Positions 41,560-49,160 of a DNA stretch of 49,821 nucleotides are shown piece by piece. Made by a program: the position numbers and the translations under genes. How positions within the stretch are numbered: the first letter of the stretch is position 1; each line of letters begins with the position of its first letter. Origin of the DNA: Lysobacteraceae bacterium PS02340. GTDB taxonomy: Bacteria > Pseudomonadota > Gammaproteobacteria > Xanthomonadales > Xanthomonadaceae. Below the pieces are notes generated by a model, which saw nothing but the letters and a program-made list of their open reading frames with translations, made no database searches and was not told where the DNA came from. The stretch is taken from positions 1-49,821 of the forward strand of contig JASCOC010000021.1 in NCBI GenBank assembly GCA_029959605.1, read 5' to 3'.

Positions 41560-42153
41560 ATGACGCGCCTCATCGAACGCCTTTTCGCCGCCGGCTATCT
41601 CGCCGTGATCGCCCTGTTCCTGTTCGCCGGTGCCGCGCTGGTCGGGCTGGCGGCGATCGAGATGTGGCAGGCGCTGGTGCCGTCGCAGTCGATGGATCTG
41701 CGTGGACGGTTCGACTCCGTCCTCGACGCGATCGGCATCGTGACCATCGCGCTGGTCGCGTTCGAACTGGCGCAGACGGTCTTCGAGGAAGAGGTGCGGC
41801 GGGAGGTCAAGATCAGCGGGCCGACGCGCGTGCGCCGGTTCCTGTCGCGCTTCATGGTGGTGCTGGTGGTGGCGCTGTCGATCGAAACCCTGGTCGCGGT
41901 GTTCCGCCTGCTGCACGAAGCGCCGGAACAGTTGCCGTACGCCGCGGCGATCGGCGCGACCGCGGCCCTGCTGCTGGTCGGCTGGGGCGCGTTCCTGCGA
42001 CTCAACCGCAGCGTCGAGGAACTCGAACCCGAGGCCATGGCGGCGGCGAAGGACGAAGACGGCGACGTGGAAGCCGACGCGGACGAGACGCCCGCACCGA
42101 AGAAGCCCGCTGCGCGCCGGCGGACACCGCCGAAGGCGCCTGCGGCGGGCTGA
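41560..42153 (+). CDS. Four-helix membrane protein, unknown function
   Basis: A 197-residue protein with four hydrophobic helices (about residues 10-35, 55-75, 97-117 and 123-142), with a conserved-looking segment RFDSVLDAIGIVTIALVAFELAQTVFEEEV, and a C-terminal 50-residue acidic then basic, Pro/Ala/Lys-rich tail. It faintly resembles PsiE-like proteins in topology, but I would not assign it. The ATG at 41560 is the only strong start. Its function is unknown. Confidence 0.65.
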   Translation: MTRLIERLFAAGYLAVIALFLFAGAALVGLAAIEMWQALVPSQSMDLRGRFDSVLDAIGIVTIALVAFELAQTVFEEEVRREVKISGPTRVRRFLSRFMVVLVVALSIETLVAVFRLLHEAPEQLPYAAAIGATAALLLVGWGAFLRLNRSVEELEPEAMAAAKDEDGDVEADADETPAPKKPAARRRTPPKAPAAG

Positions 42154-42311
42154 GGCGCGACGCGACGGCGACACCGGAACGTCATAAAGCGGTCCCGGTC
42201 ACGGAACGGACATCGCGTCGCGTTCGAACGCGCGCGTCTTACCGGTGCTTAACACCACGGTCGCATCGGAATGGAAAGGTCCGGGTTCCTTCCCGACGCG
42301 TGGAGTTTCCG

Positions 42312-42587
42312 ATGAAGAAGTGGGCCTTGTCCGGCGTATTGCTGCTGACCACGGTGGCTGCCAGCACGACCGCATCCGCAGCGCGCCATCACTTCGATGT
42401 GATCGGCGAGTCGTACGGCCGCAGCAGCGAAGAGGCGATCGACAACGCCTGGCGTGACGCCGACGAGCAGTGCTATCGCAGCTGGGGCCGCTCCGACCAG
42501 GACATCACCGTGCTCGAGGTGTGGGTCGATCCGGACACCGGCTATCCGCACGCACGCGTGTCGCTGGGCTGCACGGTCGACGACTGA
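42312..42587 (+). CDS. Small exported protein, unknown function
   Basis: A 91-residue protein with a signal peptide (residues 1-23, ASA-ARHH). The mature part is acidic and has two Cys (DEQCYRSWG and SLGCTVDD) that may form a disulphide. ATG 42312 follows GGAG by eight bases. It ends before a large hairpin. No family is recognised. Confidence 0.7.
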   Translation: MKKWALSGVLLLTTVAASTTASAARHHFDVIGESYGRSSEEAIDNAWRDADEQCYRSWGRSDQDITVLEVWVDPDTGYPHARVSLGCTVDD

Positions 42588-42610
42588 CGGCCTGTCACGA
42601 CGCATGCGAA

Positions 42611-42650
42611 AACGCCGCCGGTGATGGCGATCTCCATCTCCGGCGGCGTT
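42611..42650. terminator. Hairpin between convergent genes
   Basis: AACGCCGCCGG (42611-42621) pairs with CCGGCGGCGTT (42640-42650); inside, GATGG pairs with CCATC after one T-T mismatch. GAAAA lies on the left and TTCTG on the right, so the hairpin could stop transcription from either side. Confidence 0.8.
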
Positions 42651-42697
42651 CTGCATCTCGTCTGCATCCGCGAATGCGTCGCGGACATCCAGAACCT

Positions 42698-43039
42698 TCA
42701 GATTACGAACGCACGCAGCTCCGCCATCTTGCCGTCGTGGAAGCGCCATGCGTCGGAGTAGGCGTGACGCGTCTCGGTGCCGTCCGCCGTTCTGACGGTG
42801 ATGCTGCCCAGCGCGATCACGAAATCTTCTTCCGCGATGAGGTGATCGACGGTGAACACCGGCGGCTCGACGTAGGCGTCCGTCATCCACGCGCGCACCG
42901 CCTCCTTGCCGTCGAGCGTGGACTCGCCGACCGTCGTCCACTGGATGTCGTCGGTGCAGTACGCCAGGAATCCGTCGATGTCGCCGCGCGCGATCGCCGC
43001 ATTGGCCTGCCGCAGAGAACTCTTGTGCTGATGGGACAT
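42698..43039 (-). CDS. SnoaL-like (NTF2 fold) protein
   Basis: A 113-residue cytosolic protein with the cone-shaped NTF2 fold pattern: LRQANAAIARGDIDGFLAYCTDDIQWTTVGE, GKEAVRAWM, VFTVDHLIAEEDFVIALG and AYSDAWRFHDGKMAELRAF. Such proteins include isomerases, cyclases and ligand-binding proteins with no common reaction. ATG 43039 starts the domain; in-frame upstream codons to 43249 are not coding. Confidence 0.82.
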   Translation of the reverse strand: MSHQHKSSLRQANAAIARGDIDGFLAYCTDDIQWTTVGESTLDGKEAVRAWMTDAYVEPPVFTVDHLIAEEDFVIALGSITVRTADGTETRHAYSDAWRFHDGKMAELRAFVI

Positions 43040-43118
43040 GGCGGCGCTTCGGTCGACGTGGGAGATCCGACGATACCGGCAGCCGGGACTGCGCGGGTGA
43101 AGCGTCGCGGGCAGGACT

Positions 43119-43136
43119 GCGCCTGCATTCAGGCGC
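43119..43136 (-). terminator. Possible hairpin after the pseudouridine-synthase-like gene
   Basis: GCGCCTG and CAGGCGC with loop CATT, in the 223-bp gap that holds nothing else convincing. No T-run on the minus strand, so the call is weak. Confidence 0.35.
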
Positions 43137-43262
43137 CTGTCGCGCGCGTGCCTGCGGTCGCAGACGGAACGGGATGGCGTGCCGCTCGGGCGCACGCGCC
43201 AGGCCGAATCGCGGGGCGTCGCAGGCGCGGCCCAGCCGGACACGCGCAACGACGCGCTGCGA

Positions 43263-43985
43263 TCAGAAGCGGTCTTCCACCGGCATGTAGCGCCATGCGC
43301 CGACCGGCATCTTCGCCAGCGACACGCGGCCGATCCGCAGGCGCCGGATCCACACCACGCCGAGCCCGACCTGCGCGCACATGTCGCGCAGCTGGCCCGG
43401 CCGCACGCCTTTGATCGCGAAGCGCAGGCGCACCTCGTTCTGCCAGCTCACCTTGCACGGCGGCAGCGTGTGGCCGTCGTACTGCAGGCCATGCTTGAGC
43501 CGCTGCATGCCGTAGAACGGCATCTCGCCGGTGACTTCGACGACGAACTCCTGCTCGATGCCGTCGAGGTCTTCGGTCAGGCGCCGCCACACGCGGCCGT
43601 CCTGGCTCAGCACCATCAGCCCACTGGCGTCGGCTTCCAGCGGCGCGAGCGGCGTCAGTCGATGGAAGTGCCGCTGCAGCAGGCGTACCTCGGTGGGGTC
43701 TTCGCGCCAGCGCGTGCTCGCATCGACGTAGGCCAGCGCGGCGTCGGATGTGGCGAATGCATCGAGACCGGCCGGCTTGTGGAACAGGATCGTCGCCGGC
43801 TCGGCGACGGCGAGGCGCGCGGCGGCGTCGAGTTCGACGGCCTCGGTGGTCACCATGTGCTGCGGCATGTCCACGACGCGGCCATCGACCGACACCCAGC
43901 CGCCCTCGATGTACTGCTCGGCTTCACTGCGCGAGCAGCGGGCGAGTTCGGAGACGCGTTTGGCCAGTCGGACGGGGGCGGACAT
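43263..43985 (-). CDS. S4-domain pseudouridine synthase-fold protein (RluF/RsuA type)
   Basis: A 240-residue RNA-binding protein. The N-terminal S4 domain (RLAKRVSELARCSRSEAEQYIEGGWVSVDG) and the FHKPAG motif at 68-73 place it in the RsuA/RluB/E/F family, which isomerises uridine in rRNA or tRNA. The segment where the catalytic Asp normally lies (GRLDxxTxGL) here reads APLEADASGL, with Glu117 in the catalytic place and the Arg missing. It could be a catalytically altered or inactive paralogue. The remaining motifs (VEVTGEM, IKGVRPGQLRDMC, LRIGRVSL) are well kept. Confidence 0.85.
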   Translation of the reverse strand: MSAPVRLAKRVSELARCSRSEAEQYIEGGWVSVDGRVVDMPQHMVTTEAVELDAAARLAVAEPATILFHKPAGLDAFATSDAALAYVDASTRWREDPTEVRLLQRHFHRLTPLAPLEADASGLMVLSQDGRVWRRLTEDLDGIEQEFVVEVTGEMPFYGMQRLKHGLQYDGHTLPPCKVSWQNEVRLRFAIKGVRPGQLRDMCAQVGLGVVWIRRLRIGRVSLAKMPVGAWRYMPVEDRF

Positions 43986-44152
43986 CGGGTAGCGCCGTGA
44001 TCGGGGCGGGCAGTGTAGCGAGCGGGGCAGATCGGCGCGTTCGGCGGACGCGGTACCGCTGGCGTGGCAATTGGATGGATGATGCGACGAAGGCGGGCCG
44101 GCTGCGGCGCGGTCCGCGTCGTTCTGACCTTTTCGAACCGGAGTGCCTGGCG

Positions 44153-44641
44153 ATGCGACAGACGATGGCGGGTGTATGGATGGCGGCGGTGATCGCGCTG
44201 GCGATGCCGGCATGGGCGCAGGCAGACGACGGCGCACGGCTGCTCGGCCTGTGGTCGGTCGACGTGACGCAATTGCCGATGCCGCCCGAGGCACGGCCGC
44301 AGCGGGTGACGGTGGCGCTCGACGAGGCCGCGGCGGGCGCGTTGACGATCCGGGTCGAGATCGTGCCGGCCGAAGGCGCAGCGCGCATCTCCTCGGCGAC
44401 CGTGCCGCTTGATGGCAGCACGGTGCCGATCGAGGGCGACACGCTGGAAGCCGACGCGATCGCGGTCAAACGCCCCACCGGCGATGTGCTGACGATGGCG
44501 CTGGCGAAGCAGGGTGTGCCGGCCTCGACGCGGATCTATGCGGTCACGCCGGACGGCGACCAGATGATCGAAACCGCGGTGCATTTCGGCGCCGACGGCA
44601 AGGCGGTGATGCGCACGTTCCGGTTCGATCGCGTGCGCTGA
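44153..44641 (+). CDS. Exported protein, unknown function
   Basis: A 162-residue protein with a signal peptide (residues 1-23, AWAQA-DD). The mature part is beta-rich: GLWSVDVTQLPMPPEA, then alternating strand-turn pattern to AVMRTFRFDRVR. The overall pattern would fit a small barrel of lipocalin-like type, but this is a guess. The ribosome binding site GGAG lies nine bases before ATG 44153. No partner is evident. Confidence 0.65.
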   Translation: MRQTMAGVWMAAVIALAMPAWAQADDGARLLGLWSVDVTQLPMPPEARPQRVTVALDEAAAGALTIRVEIVPAEGAARISSATVPLDGSTVPIEGDTLEADAIAVKRPTGDVLTMALAKQGVPASTRIYAVTPDGDQMIETAVHFGADGKAVMRTFRFDRVR

Positions 44642-44792
44642 GGGCCCCCATCACGGCGGCTGCTGCACATGTGCCAGCCGCTGCGCCCCGGACGTCTGCA
44701 CGCGCGATTGCATGCACGCTTGCAACGCGTTCGGGGGCGCGCCGACCGACAGCGGTAGAATTGCGCTTCTTCCGAACCGCCCTGTTGGATCG

Positions 44793-45263
44793 ATGATCAC
44801 CAACGACGTCCTGCGCAGCATCCGTTACATGCTCGACCTGAGCGACCAGAAGGTCGTCGATCTCGCCAGGCTGGTGGATCCCGACTTCGCCCTCGACAAG
44901 GACGACGTGCGTCCGCTGCTGTTGAAGGAAGACGAGCCCGGCCATGTGGCCTGCAGCGACAGCGTGCTCGCACACGTGCTCGACGGCCTGATCGTGCACC
45001 GCCGCGGCCGCGACGAACGCCAGGCCGCGCGCCCGGTCGAAGCGCGCATCAGCAACAACGTCGTGCTGAAGAAACTGCGGGTCGCGTTCGAACTGACCGA
45101 CGTCGACATGCACCAGATCTTCGCCGACGCGGGCTTCCCGATCTCCAAGCCCGAGATGTCGGCGCTGTTCCGCCAGGCCGGCCATCGCAACTTCCGCCCC
45201 TGCGGCGACCAGCTGCTGCGCAATTTCCTCAAGGGCCTGACGATGCGGGTGCGCGGCGGCTGA
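44793..45263 (+). CDS. yehS: YehS-family DUF1456 protein
   Basis: A 156-residue cytosolic protein matching E. coli YehS over its whole length: NDVLRSIRYMLDLSDQKVVDLARL, KEDEPGHVACSDSVLAHVLDGLIVHRRGRDER, ISNNVVLKKLRVAFELTDVD and GHRNFRPCGDQLLRNFLKGL. It has two tandem DUF1456 repeats, each of four helices. The function is unknown. ATG 44793 is preferred over the longer frame from 44712. Confidence 0.9.
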   Translation: MITNDVLRSIRYMLDLSDQKVVDLARLVDPDFALDKDDVRPLLLKEDEPGHVACSDSVLAHVLDGLIVHRRGRDERQAARPVEARISNNVVLKKLRVAFELTDVDMHQIFADAGFPISKPEMSALFRQAGHRNFRPCGDQLLRNFLKGLTMRVRGG

Positions 45264-45359
45264 TTCGGCGGTGTCTGACCCGGAGCCAGCGTGTCTCGTG
45301 AGACCCGACTCGTGTCATGCCGCCAATCTGGAGAATACGAGCACGTCTCTCTTTATGCA

Positions 45360-45455
45360 GGAAGCAAGCACCTCTCCCTTCGGGAGAGAGCCTGCCCCGG
45401 ACTCGATCCGGGGTCGACGCGTGAAACGCGTCGGGTGAGGGCGGGCTCTGCTGAA
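45360..45455. repeat. Mosaic intergenic repeat with three hairpins
   Basis: Three consecutive perfect hairpins: CTCTCCC-TTC-GGGAGAG (45372-45388), CCCCGGA-CTCGA-TCCGGGG (45395-45413) and GACGCGT-GAA-ACGCGTC (45416-45432), flanked by GCAAGCAC and GGGTGAGGGC. The outer words resemble the CTCTCCC...GGGTGAGGG intergenic repeats I recall from xanthomonads and pseudomonads. It may also terminate transcription between convergent genes. Confidence 0.65.
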
Positions 45456-45530
45456 ACGGCCCGATAGGCACTCTTACTCACCCTTAGGCACCCGCTGTGG
45501 CCCGGAGAGCGGGACAAGACGAATCCCGCC

Positions 45531-46124
45531 TCAGCCCTGATCCAGCTCGTAATGGATCAACACCACGCACTGCGAGGCAAACAGCATCTTGGAGCCGAGC
45601 GCGATCTTCCGCGCGCCCATGCGCTCGAGGCCGGGAATCGTCTTCTTCGGCATCGGGATGTGGTCGGTCAGCAGGAAACACGGATTGCCCGCGAACGCCT
45701 GCTCGCGGATCGGCGTGCCCTTGCGGTCCATCAGGAACAGCTGGTGGTCTTCGGACAGCACCTGCACCAGCCGCTCGAAACTCGTGGTGCGGACTTCGAC
45801 ACCCGATTCCACTGGGCGCGTTTCGTCCTTGCCCATCCCGCGCGAGGCATCGAGCGCGTTGGCGATCTTGCCGAGCAACGCGCGCTCGTCGAAGCCGCCG
45901 ATGTCGTGCATCGCGTTGACTTCGAAACGGATCGTGCGCGAAAAATCGCGGGTGCTTTCCAGCACCAGATAGACCGTGACATCGGGCCGGTGCGACTGCG
46001 CGACGAACATGGCGTTCATCAGCGTGTGCGCGAGGATCTCGGTGTGTGCGTCCTGACCGATGGCGGCCAGCAATGCCTGGCTGTCGGTGGGCGCGGCGCG
46101 TGCCCGGAGTACGAAAGTTCGCAT
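45531..46124 (-). CDS. TrmY-family pseudouridine N1-methyltransferase-like protein
   Basis: A 197-residue SPOUT-class protein. It starts MRTFVLRARAAPTDS and has HTLMNAMFVAQSHRPDVTVYLVLEST, FSRTIRFEV, GGFDERALLGKIANAL and FLLTDHIPMPKKTIPGLE, as in archaeal TrmY, which methylates N1 of pseudouridine 54 in tRNA with SAM. Bacterial homologues are sparsely spread and their substrate is not proven. The start at 46124 is the family start. It is in the same block as a small basic protein gene but not coupled. Confidence 0.82.
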   Translation of the reverse strand: MRTFVLRARAAPTDSQALLAAIGQDAHTEILAHTLMNAMFVAQSHRPDVTVYLVLESTRDFSRTIRFEVNAMHDIGGFDERALLGKIANALDASRGMGKDETRPVESGVEVRTTSFERLVQVLSEDHQLFLMDRKGTPIREQAFAGNPCFLLTDHIPMPKKTIPGLERMGARKIALGSKMLFASQCVVLIHYELDQG

Positions 46125-46277
46125 GCGTGTCGAAGCGGTCCGTCGGCCGGTACGGTCCCGGCGATTCGCCGCGCATTGTCGATGGAAACCTGCGCGCGGG
46201 CGAGGGCATCGCCGTCCGGGCGCGAAATTTTCGGCCTGCAGGCCGGACCGGGCGGCGCGTGCCGCCCGGCGCTGCGA

Positions 46278-46430
46278 TCAGGCCGACTCGGAACCGGATT
46301 CGGGTTCCGGTTCTGCGGTGCCCTTGGCAGCCTCGCGTTCGGCGCGCTTCTTCGCGTCCTTCTCGTCCTGCTTCTTCTTCTTGGCGAGTTCGCGCTGACG
46401 CTTTTCGAACGAATAGTTGGGCTTGGCCAC
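46278..46430 (-). CDS. Small Lys-rich conserved protein (50 residues)
   Basis: A short frame starting with GTG 46430, with GGGAG about six bases upstream. The product begins MAKPNYSFEKRQRELAKKKK, continues through a strongly basic helix and ends in an acidic Ser/Glu/Pro tail (PEPESGSESA). I recall near-identical short proteins across xanthomonads, always hypothetical. A charged coiled helix with nucleic-acid or ribosome binding is possible. It is easy to miss in annotation because of the GTG start and its length. Confidence 0.7.
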   Translation of the reverse strand: MAKPNYSFEKRQRELAKKKKQDEKDAKKRAEREAAKGTAEPEPESGSESA

Positions 46431-46563
46431 GGAAACTCCCTTGGATTGAGCGGCCTAGTGTCTCATCCGGGAGGCGGTCGCATCCAGTTTCGCCATTCAG
46501 GATCGGAAACCCGCCCGCGGAGTGGCGCGGCGCAAGCCGTGGATGCGCGAACGCGCTGGTCCG

Positions 46564-47391
46564 TCAGCCGCGCAGCCGCACGATCTGGTTCTGCAGCGTC
46601 TCGATCTGGCCGCGCAGGTCTTCGTTCTCGCGTTCCAGCTCGGTGACGCGGCGCTGCAACGCCTTCGCATCGGGTGCGGGCGCGCCGCCGTCGTCAGTCG
46701 TCTCGCCGTCGCTGCCGGGCTTCGGGCGCTTCTTCGCATCGCGGGCGCGCTTGGCGGCCTGCTTGAGTTCGGCCTTGCCGGCCTGGGCGGCGCTGCGCTG
46801 TTCGTCTTCCGGCAGGCTGGCGACGGCCGCGGCCGCGCTCATCGAAATCGCGCCGGATTTGAGCGCTTCAACCAGCTCGGGCGTGGCCTGGGCGTGGATG
46901 CGCTCGATCATCGCCACCTGGTTGCTGCTGAGCTTGGCTTCGCGCGCGAGGTCGGCGCGGCTGACCTGCGCGGGCGCGTCGTCCCATGGCGGGCGATCGT
47001 CGGTGTCCTCGACCGGCGCGTCTTCGGCGGGTGCAGTCTCGAGCGCGGCAATGCGCTGCGCCTGCTGCCGCGCGGCGACGATGTCGCGCTTGCGCAGGGC
47101 CAGCACGCCGCGCTGGTAGTCGGACACGCTGCGACGGCCGAGGTGCTGCTCGATCATCCACAGATGCACGTCCTCCATCGACTGGAAGCGCGTGTTCTGG
47201 ATCGTGTTGAACGGGATGTCGTGCTTCTGGCAGATGCCGTAGCGGTTGTGGCCGTCGACGAGCACATCGCCCCACAACACCAGCGCATCGCGACACCCTT
47301 CGGCGAGCAGACTGCGCTCGAGCGCCTCGTACTCGTCGGTGGTCAACGGATCGATGTAGGCCTTGAGTTCTTCGAGAACGACGATGTGCAT
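46564..47391 (-). CDS. ParB-like N-terminal domain protein with C-terminal coiled coil
   Basis: A 275-residue cytosolic protein. Its N-terminus has a ParB/sulfiredoxin-like fold: YIDPLTTDEYEALERSLLAEGCRDALVLWGDVLVDGHNRY, with the GHNR motif. A helix-turn-helix-like region at about 145-185 (VSRADLAREAKLSSNQVAMIERI) could bind DNA. The C-terminus is a Leu-heptad coil (LQRRVTELERENEDLRGQIETLQNQI). There is no ParA gene nearby, so it is not a chromosome-partition pair; it is more like a regulatory or plasmid-derived ParB-type protein. ATG 47391 begins the domain. Confidence 0.75.
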   Translation of the reverse strand: MHIVVLEELKAYIDPLTTDEYEALERSLLAEGCRDALVLWGDVLVDGHNRYGICQKHDIPFNTIQNTRFQSMEDVHLWMIEQHLGRRSVSDYQRGVLALRKRDIVAARQQAQRIAALETAPAEDAPVEDTDDRPPWDDAPAQVSRADLAREAKLSSNQVAMIERIHAQATPELVEALKSGAISMSAAAAVASLPEDEQRSAAQAGKAELKQAAKRARDAKKRPKPGSDGETTDDGGAPAPDAKALQRRVTELERENEDLRGQIETLQNQIVRLRG

Positions 47392-47562
47392 GCGGGACGA
47401 CCACGACCGGGGGGCGCGCATTGTAGGGGTGCCCGTTCGCGGATGTTGAGACTTGCGCAGTGCGGATTCCCATGCGCACGCGCAAAGGCTAACAGTGCAT
47501 CCCGCGATGCTTCACGGCACACGGTTTGACCTGGAAGCGCGTCGTGACGCGCTTCGCATCGA

Positions 47563-48048
47563 TCAACGGCGCAGCAGACCCCGGCGCTTCTTCGGCGCCG
47601 CGCTGCGAGCGATCAGCGTGGCGCTGCCGACGGTGATCGCATCCTCGACCGCGCCCGTCGTCTTCTGCCCGAACCGGCGCATCGCGCGGATGCGCAGATC
47701 GAACGTGATGTAGGCCATGCCGACCGCGGCGCCGGCACCGAGCACGGCCGCCAGCGGGCGCTGTTCGCGCGGCGCCAGCGCCATGCCGGCGATCGCGCCG
47801 GTGACGATGCGCGCCAGCATGCCGGCCGGCACGATGCGGTCCGGCGCGTGTTCCATCTTGTCGCCGGCGAGTTCGCCGGCGGCGAGCAGCTTGGCGCCGG
47901 TCGAGGCCAGCCGGTTCGACAGCAGACGCGGCGCGCCGTTGCCGCGGGGCAGGGTGCCGTTGCAGGCCGCGTTGGCGACCGTGGCCAGCGGCGTCATCGC
48001 GCGCATGCCGGCCACGGCGCCCATCAGAATCGAGTGGATCAGTGCCAT
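47563..48048 (-). CDS. DUF4126-family membrane protein
   Basis: A 161-residue membrane protein with the DUF4126 N-terminus GAVAGMRAMTPLATVA, a middle part with KMEHAPDRIVPAGMLARIVTGAIAGMAL, and a C-terminal basic tail KKRRGLLRR. Several weak helices are predicted. Function unknown. ATG 48048 is chosen, as the upstream frame does not carry the domain. Confidence 0.78.
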   Translation of the reverse strand: MALIHSILMGAVAGMRAMTPLATVANAACNGTLPRGNGAPRLLSNRLASTGAKLLAAGELAGDKMEHAPDRIVPAGMLARIVTGAIAGMALAPREQRPLAAVLGAGAAVGMAYITFDLRIRAMRRFGQKTTGAVEDAITVGSATLIARSAAPKKRRGLLRR

Positions 48049-48133
48049 CGGGAGCTTCCATCCGGTGTCCGCGGATGCGGACCGAACCGGATCAATGCCA
48101 GCGCGGCAGTGAATCCGGTGTCGTCGCGCGCGC

Positions 48134-49090
48134 TCAGATGCTGCCGGTCGCAATCGGCGCAGCGCGGTTGCGGTGGGCGGCGAGGCAACTGGCGACGCTG
48201 GCGACGACGAGCGCGAAGGCAATCGTTTCCAGCAGCGTCGGCAGGCGTTGCTCCCACAGAAAGGCATAGACCAGCGCGAACAGGGTTTCGAACAGGATCA
48301 TCTGGCCGACCAGCGTCAGCGGCAGCAGCCGGCTCATGCGGTTCCACAATGCGTTGCCGAGCATCGACGCGAACAGCGCGACACCGGCCGAGACGCCGAG
48401 CAACAACAGCCATGCCGACGGCGCGTGCGCGTCGCGATGCAAGAGCAGCGCGAGCGGCACCAGCAGCAGCGTCAGCGCGCAGGTGACGATGCCGGTGAGC
48501 AGGTTCCATTCGTGCACCGACACCTGCGGCAGGCGCGCGAGCCAGCGGCTGTTGGTCACCGCGAAGCAGGTCCACGAGGCGAGCGCGCCGATGCCGCACA
48601 GCAGGCCGAACAGTTGCCGGCCGACATTCCCGTCGGCAGGCATCGACAGCGCCTGCCAGCCGATGCACAGCGCGCCCGCGGCGCACAGCAGCAGCGAGGG
48701 CATTAGCCGGCGCAGCGGCACGGCACCCCGGTCGCGGCTGCCGATGATCGTCACCGCCACCGGCAGAAAGCCGATCACCAGCGAGGTCATCGCGATGCCG
48801 CCTAGCTGTACCGCGCTCGCCAGCAGCACGTAGTAGACGACGTTGCCGCTCAGCGCGAGCCAGACCAGCACCCAGCCATCGTGGCGCGTCAGCCGCGTGC
48901 GCAGCCCGCGCCAGACCGGCGCGAGCAGCAGCGCCGAGAACAGGCCGTAGAACAGGTAACGCCCGATCGCAAGCTGAAGCGGTGCGAAGTCGCGCGCCAG
49001 TTCCGGGGCGAGAAACACCAGCCCCCACAGCGCGCCCGCGCCGATGCCGCAGGCGATTCCGACGAGGGTGTTGCTGTGTGTGCCCGACAT
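48134..49090 (-). CDS. EamA/DMT-superfamily transporter
   Basis: A 318-residue inner-membrane protein with ten predicted helices, starting with GIACGIGAGALWGLVFLAPEL and having two EamA repeats, each of five helices (the second begins near LFGLLCGIGALASWTCFAV). Such carriers export or import amino acids, nucleotides or drugs; the substrate is not evident. GGAG lies upstream of ATG 49090. An AraC-family gene lies 70 bp upstream on the same strand, and may regulate it. Confidence 0.85.
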   Translation of the reverse strand: MSGTHSNTLVGIACGIGAGALWGLVFLAPELARDFAPLQLAIGRYLFYGLFSALLLAPVWRGLRTRLTRHDGWVLVWLALSGNVVYYVLLASAVQLGGIAMTSLVIGFLPVAVTIIGSRDRGAVPLRRLMPSLLLCAAGALCIGWQALSMPADGNVGRQLFGLLCGIGALASWTCFAVTNSRWLARLPQVSVHEWNLLTGIVTCALTLLLVPLALLLHRDAHAPSAWLLLLGVSAGVALFASMLGNALWNRMSRLLPLTLVGQMILFETLFALVYAFLWEQRLPTLLETIAFALVVASVASCLAAHRNRAAPIATGSI

Positions 49091-49160
49091 GCCGGTCTCC
49101 GCGATGCCGGTGCAGCGTAGGCCTCGTACCGGCTGCCGTCTTGACCGGGACTCGCGTGTT

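Noticed and set aside
43119..43136. Small RNA gene in the gap 43040-43262
   Set aside because: Only one short hairpin and no clear promoter or terminator, so I list only the hairpin.
46564..47391. Chromosome or plasmid partition locus
   Set aside because: No ParA-type gene or tandem parS-like 16-base palindromes were seen around it.
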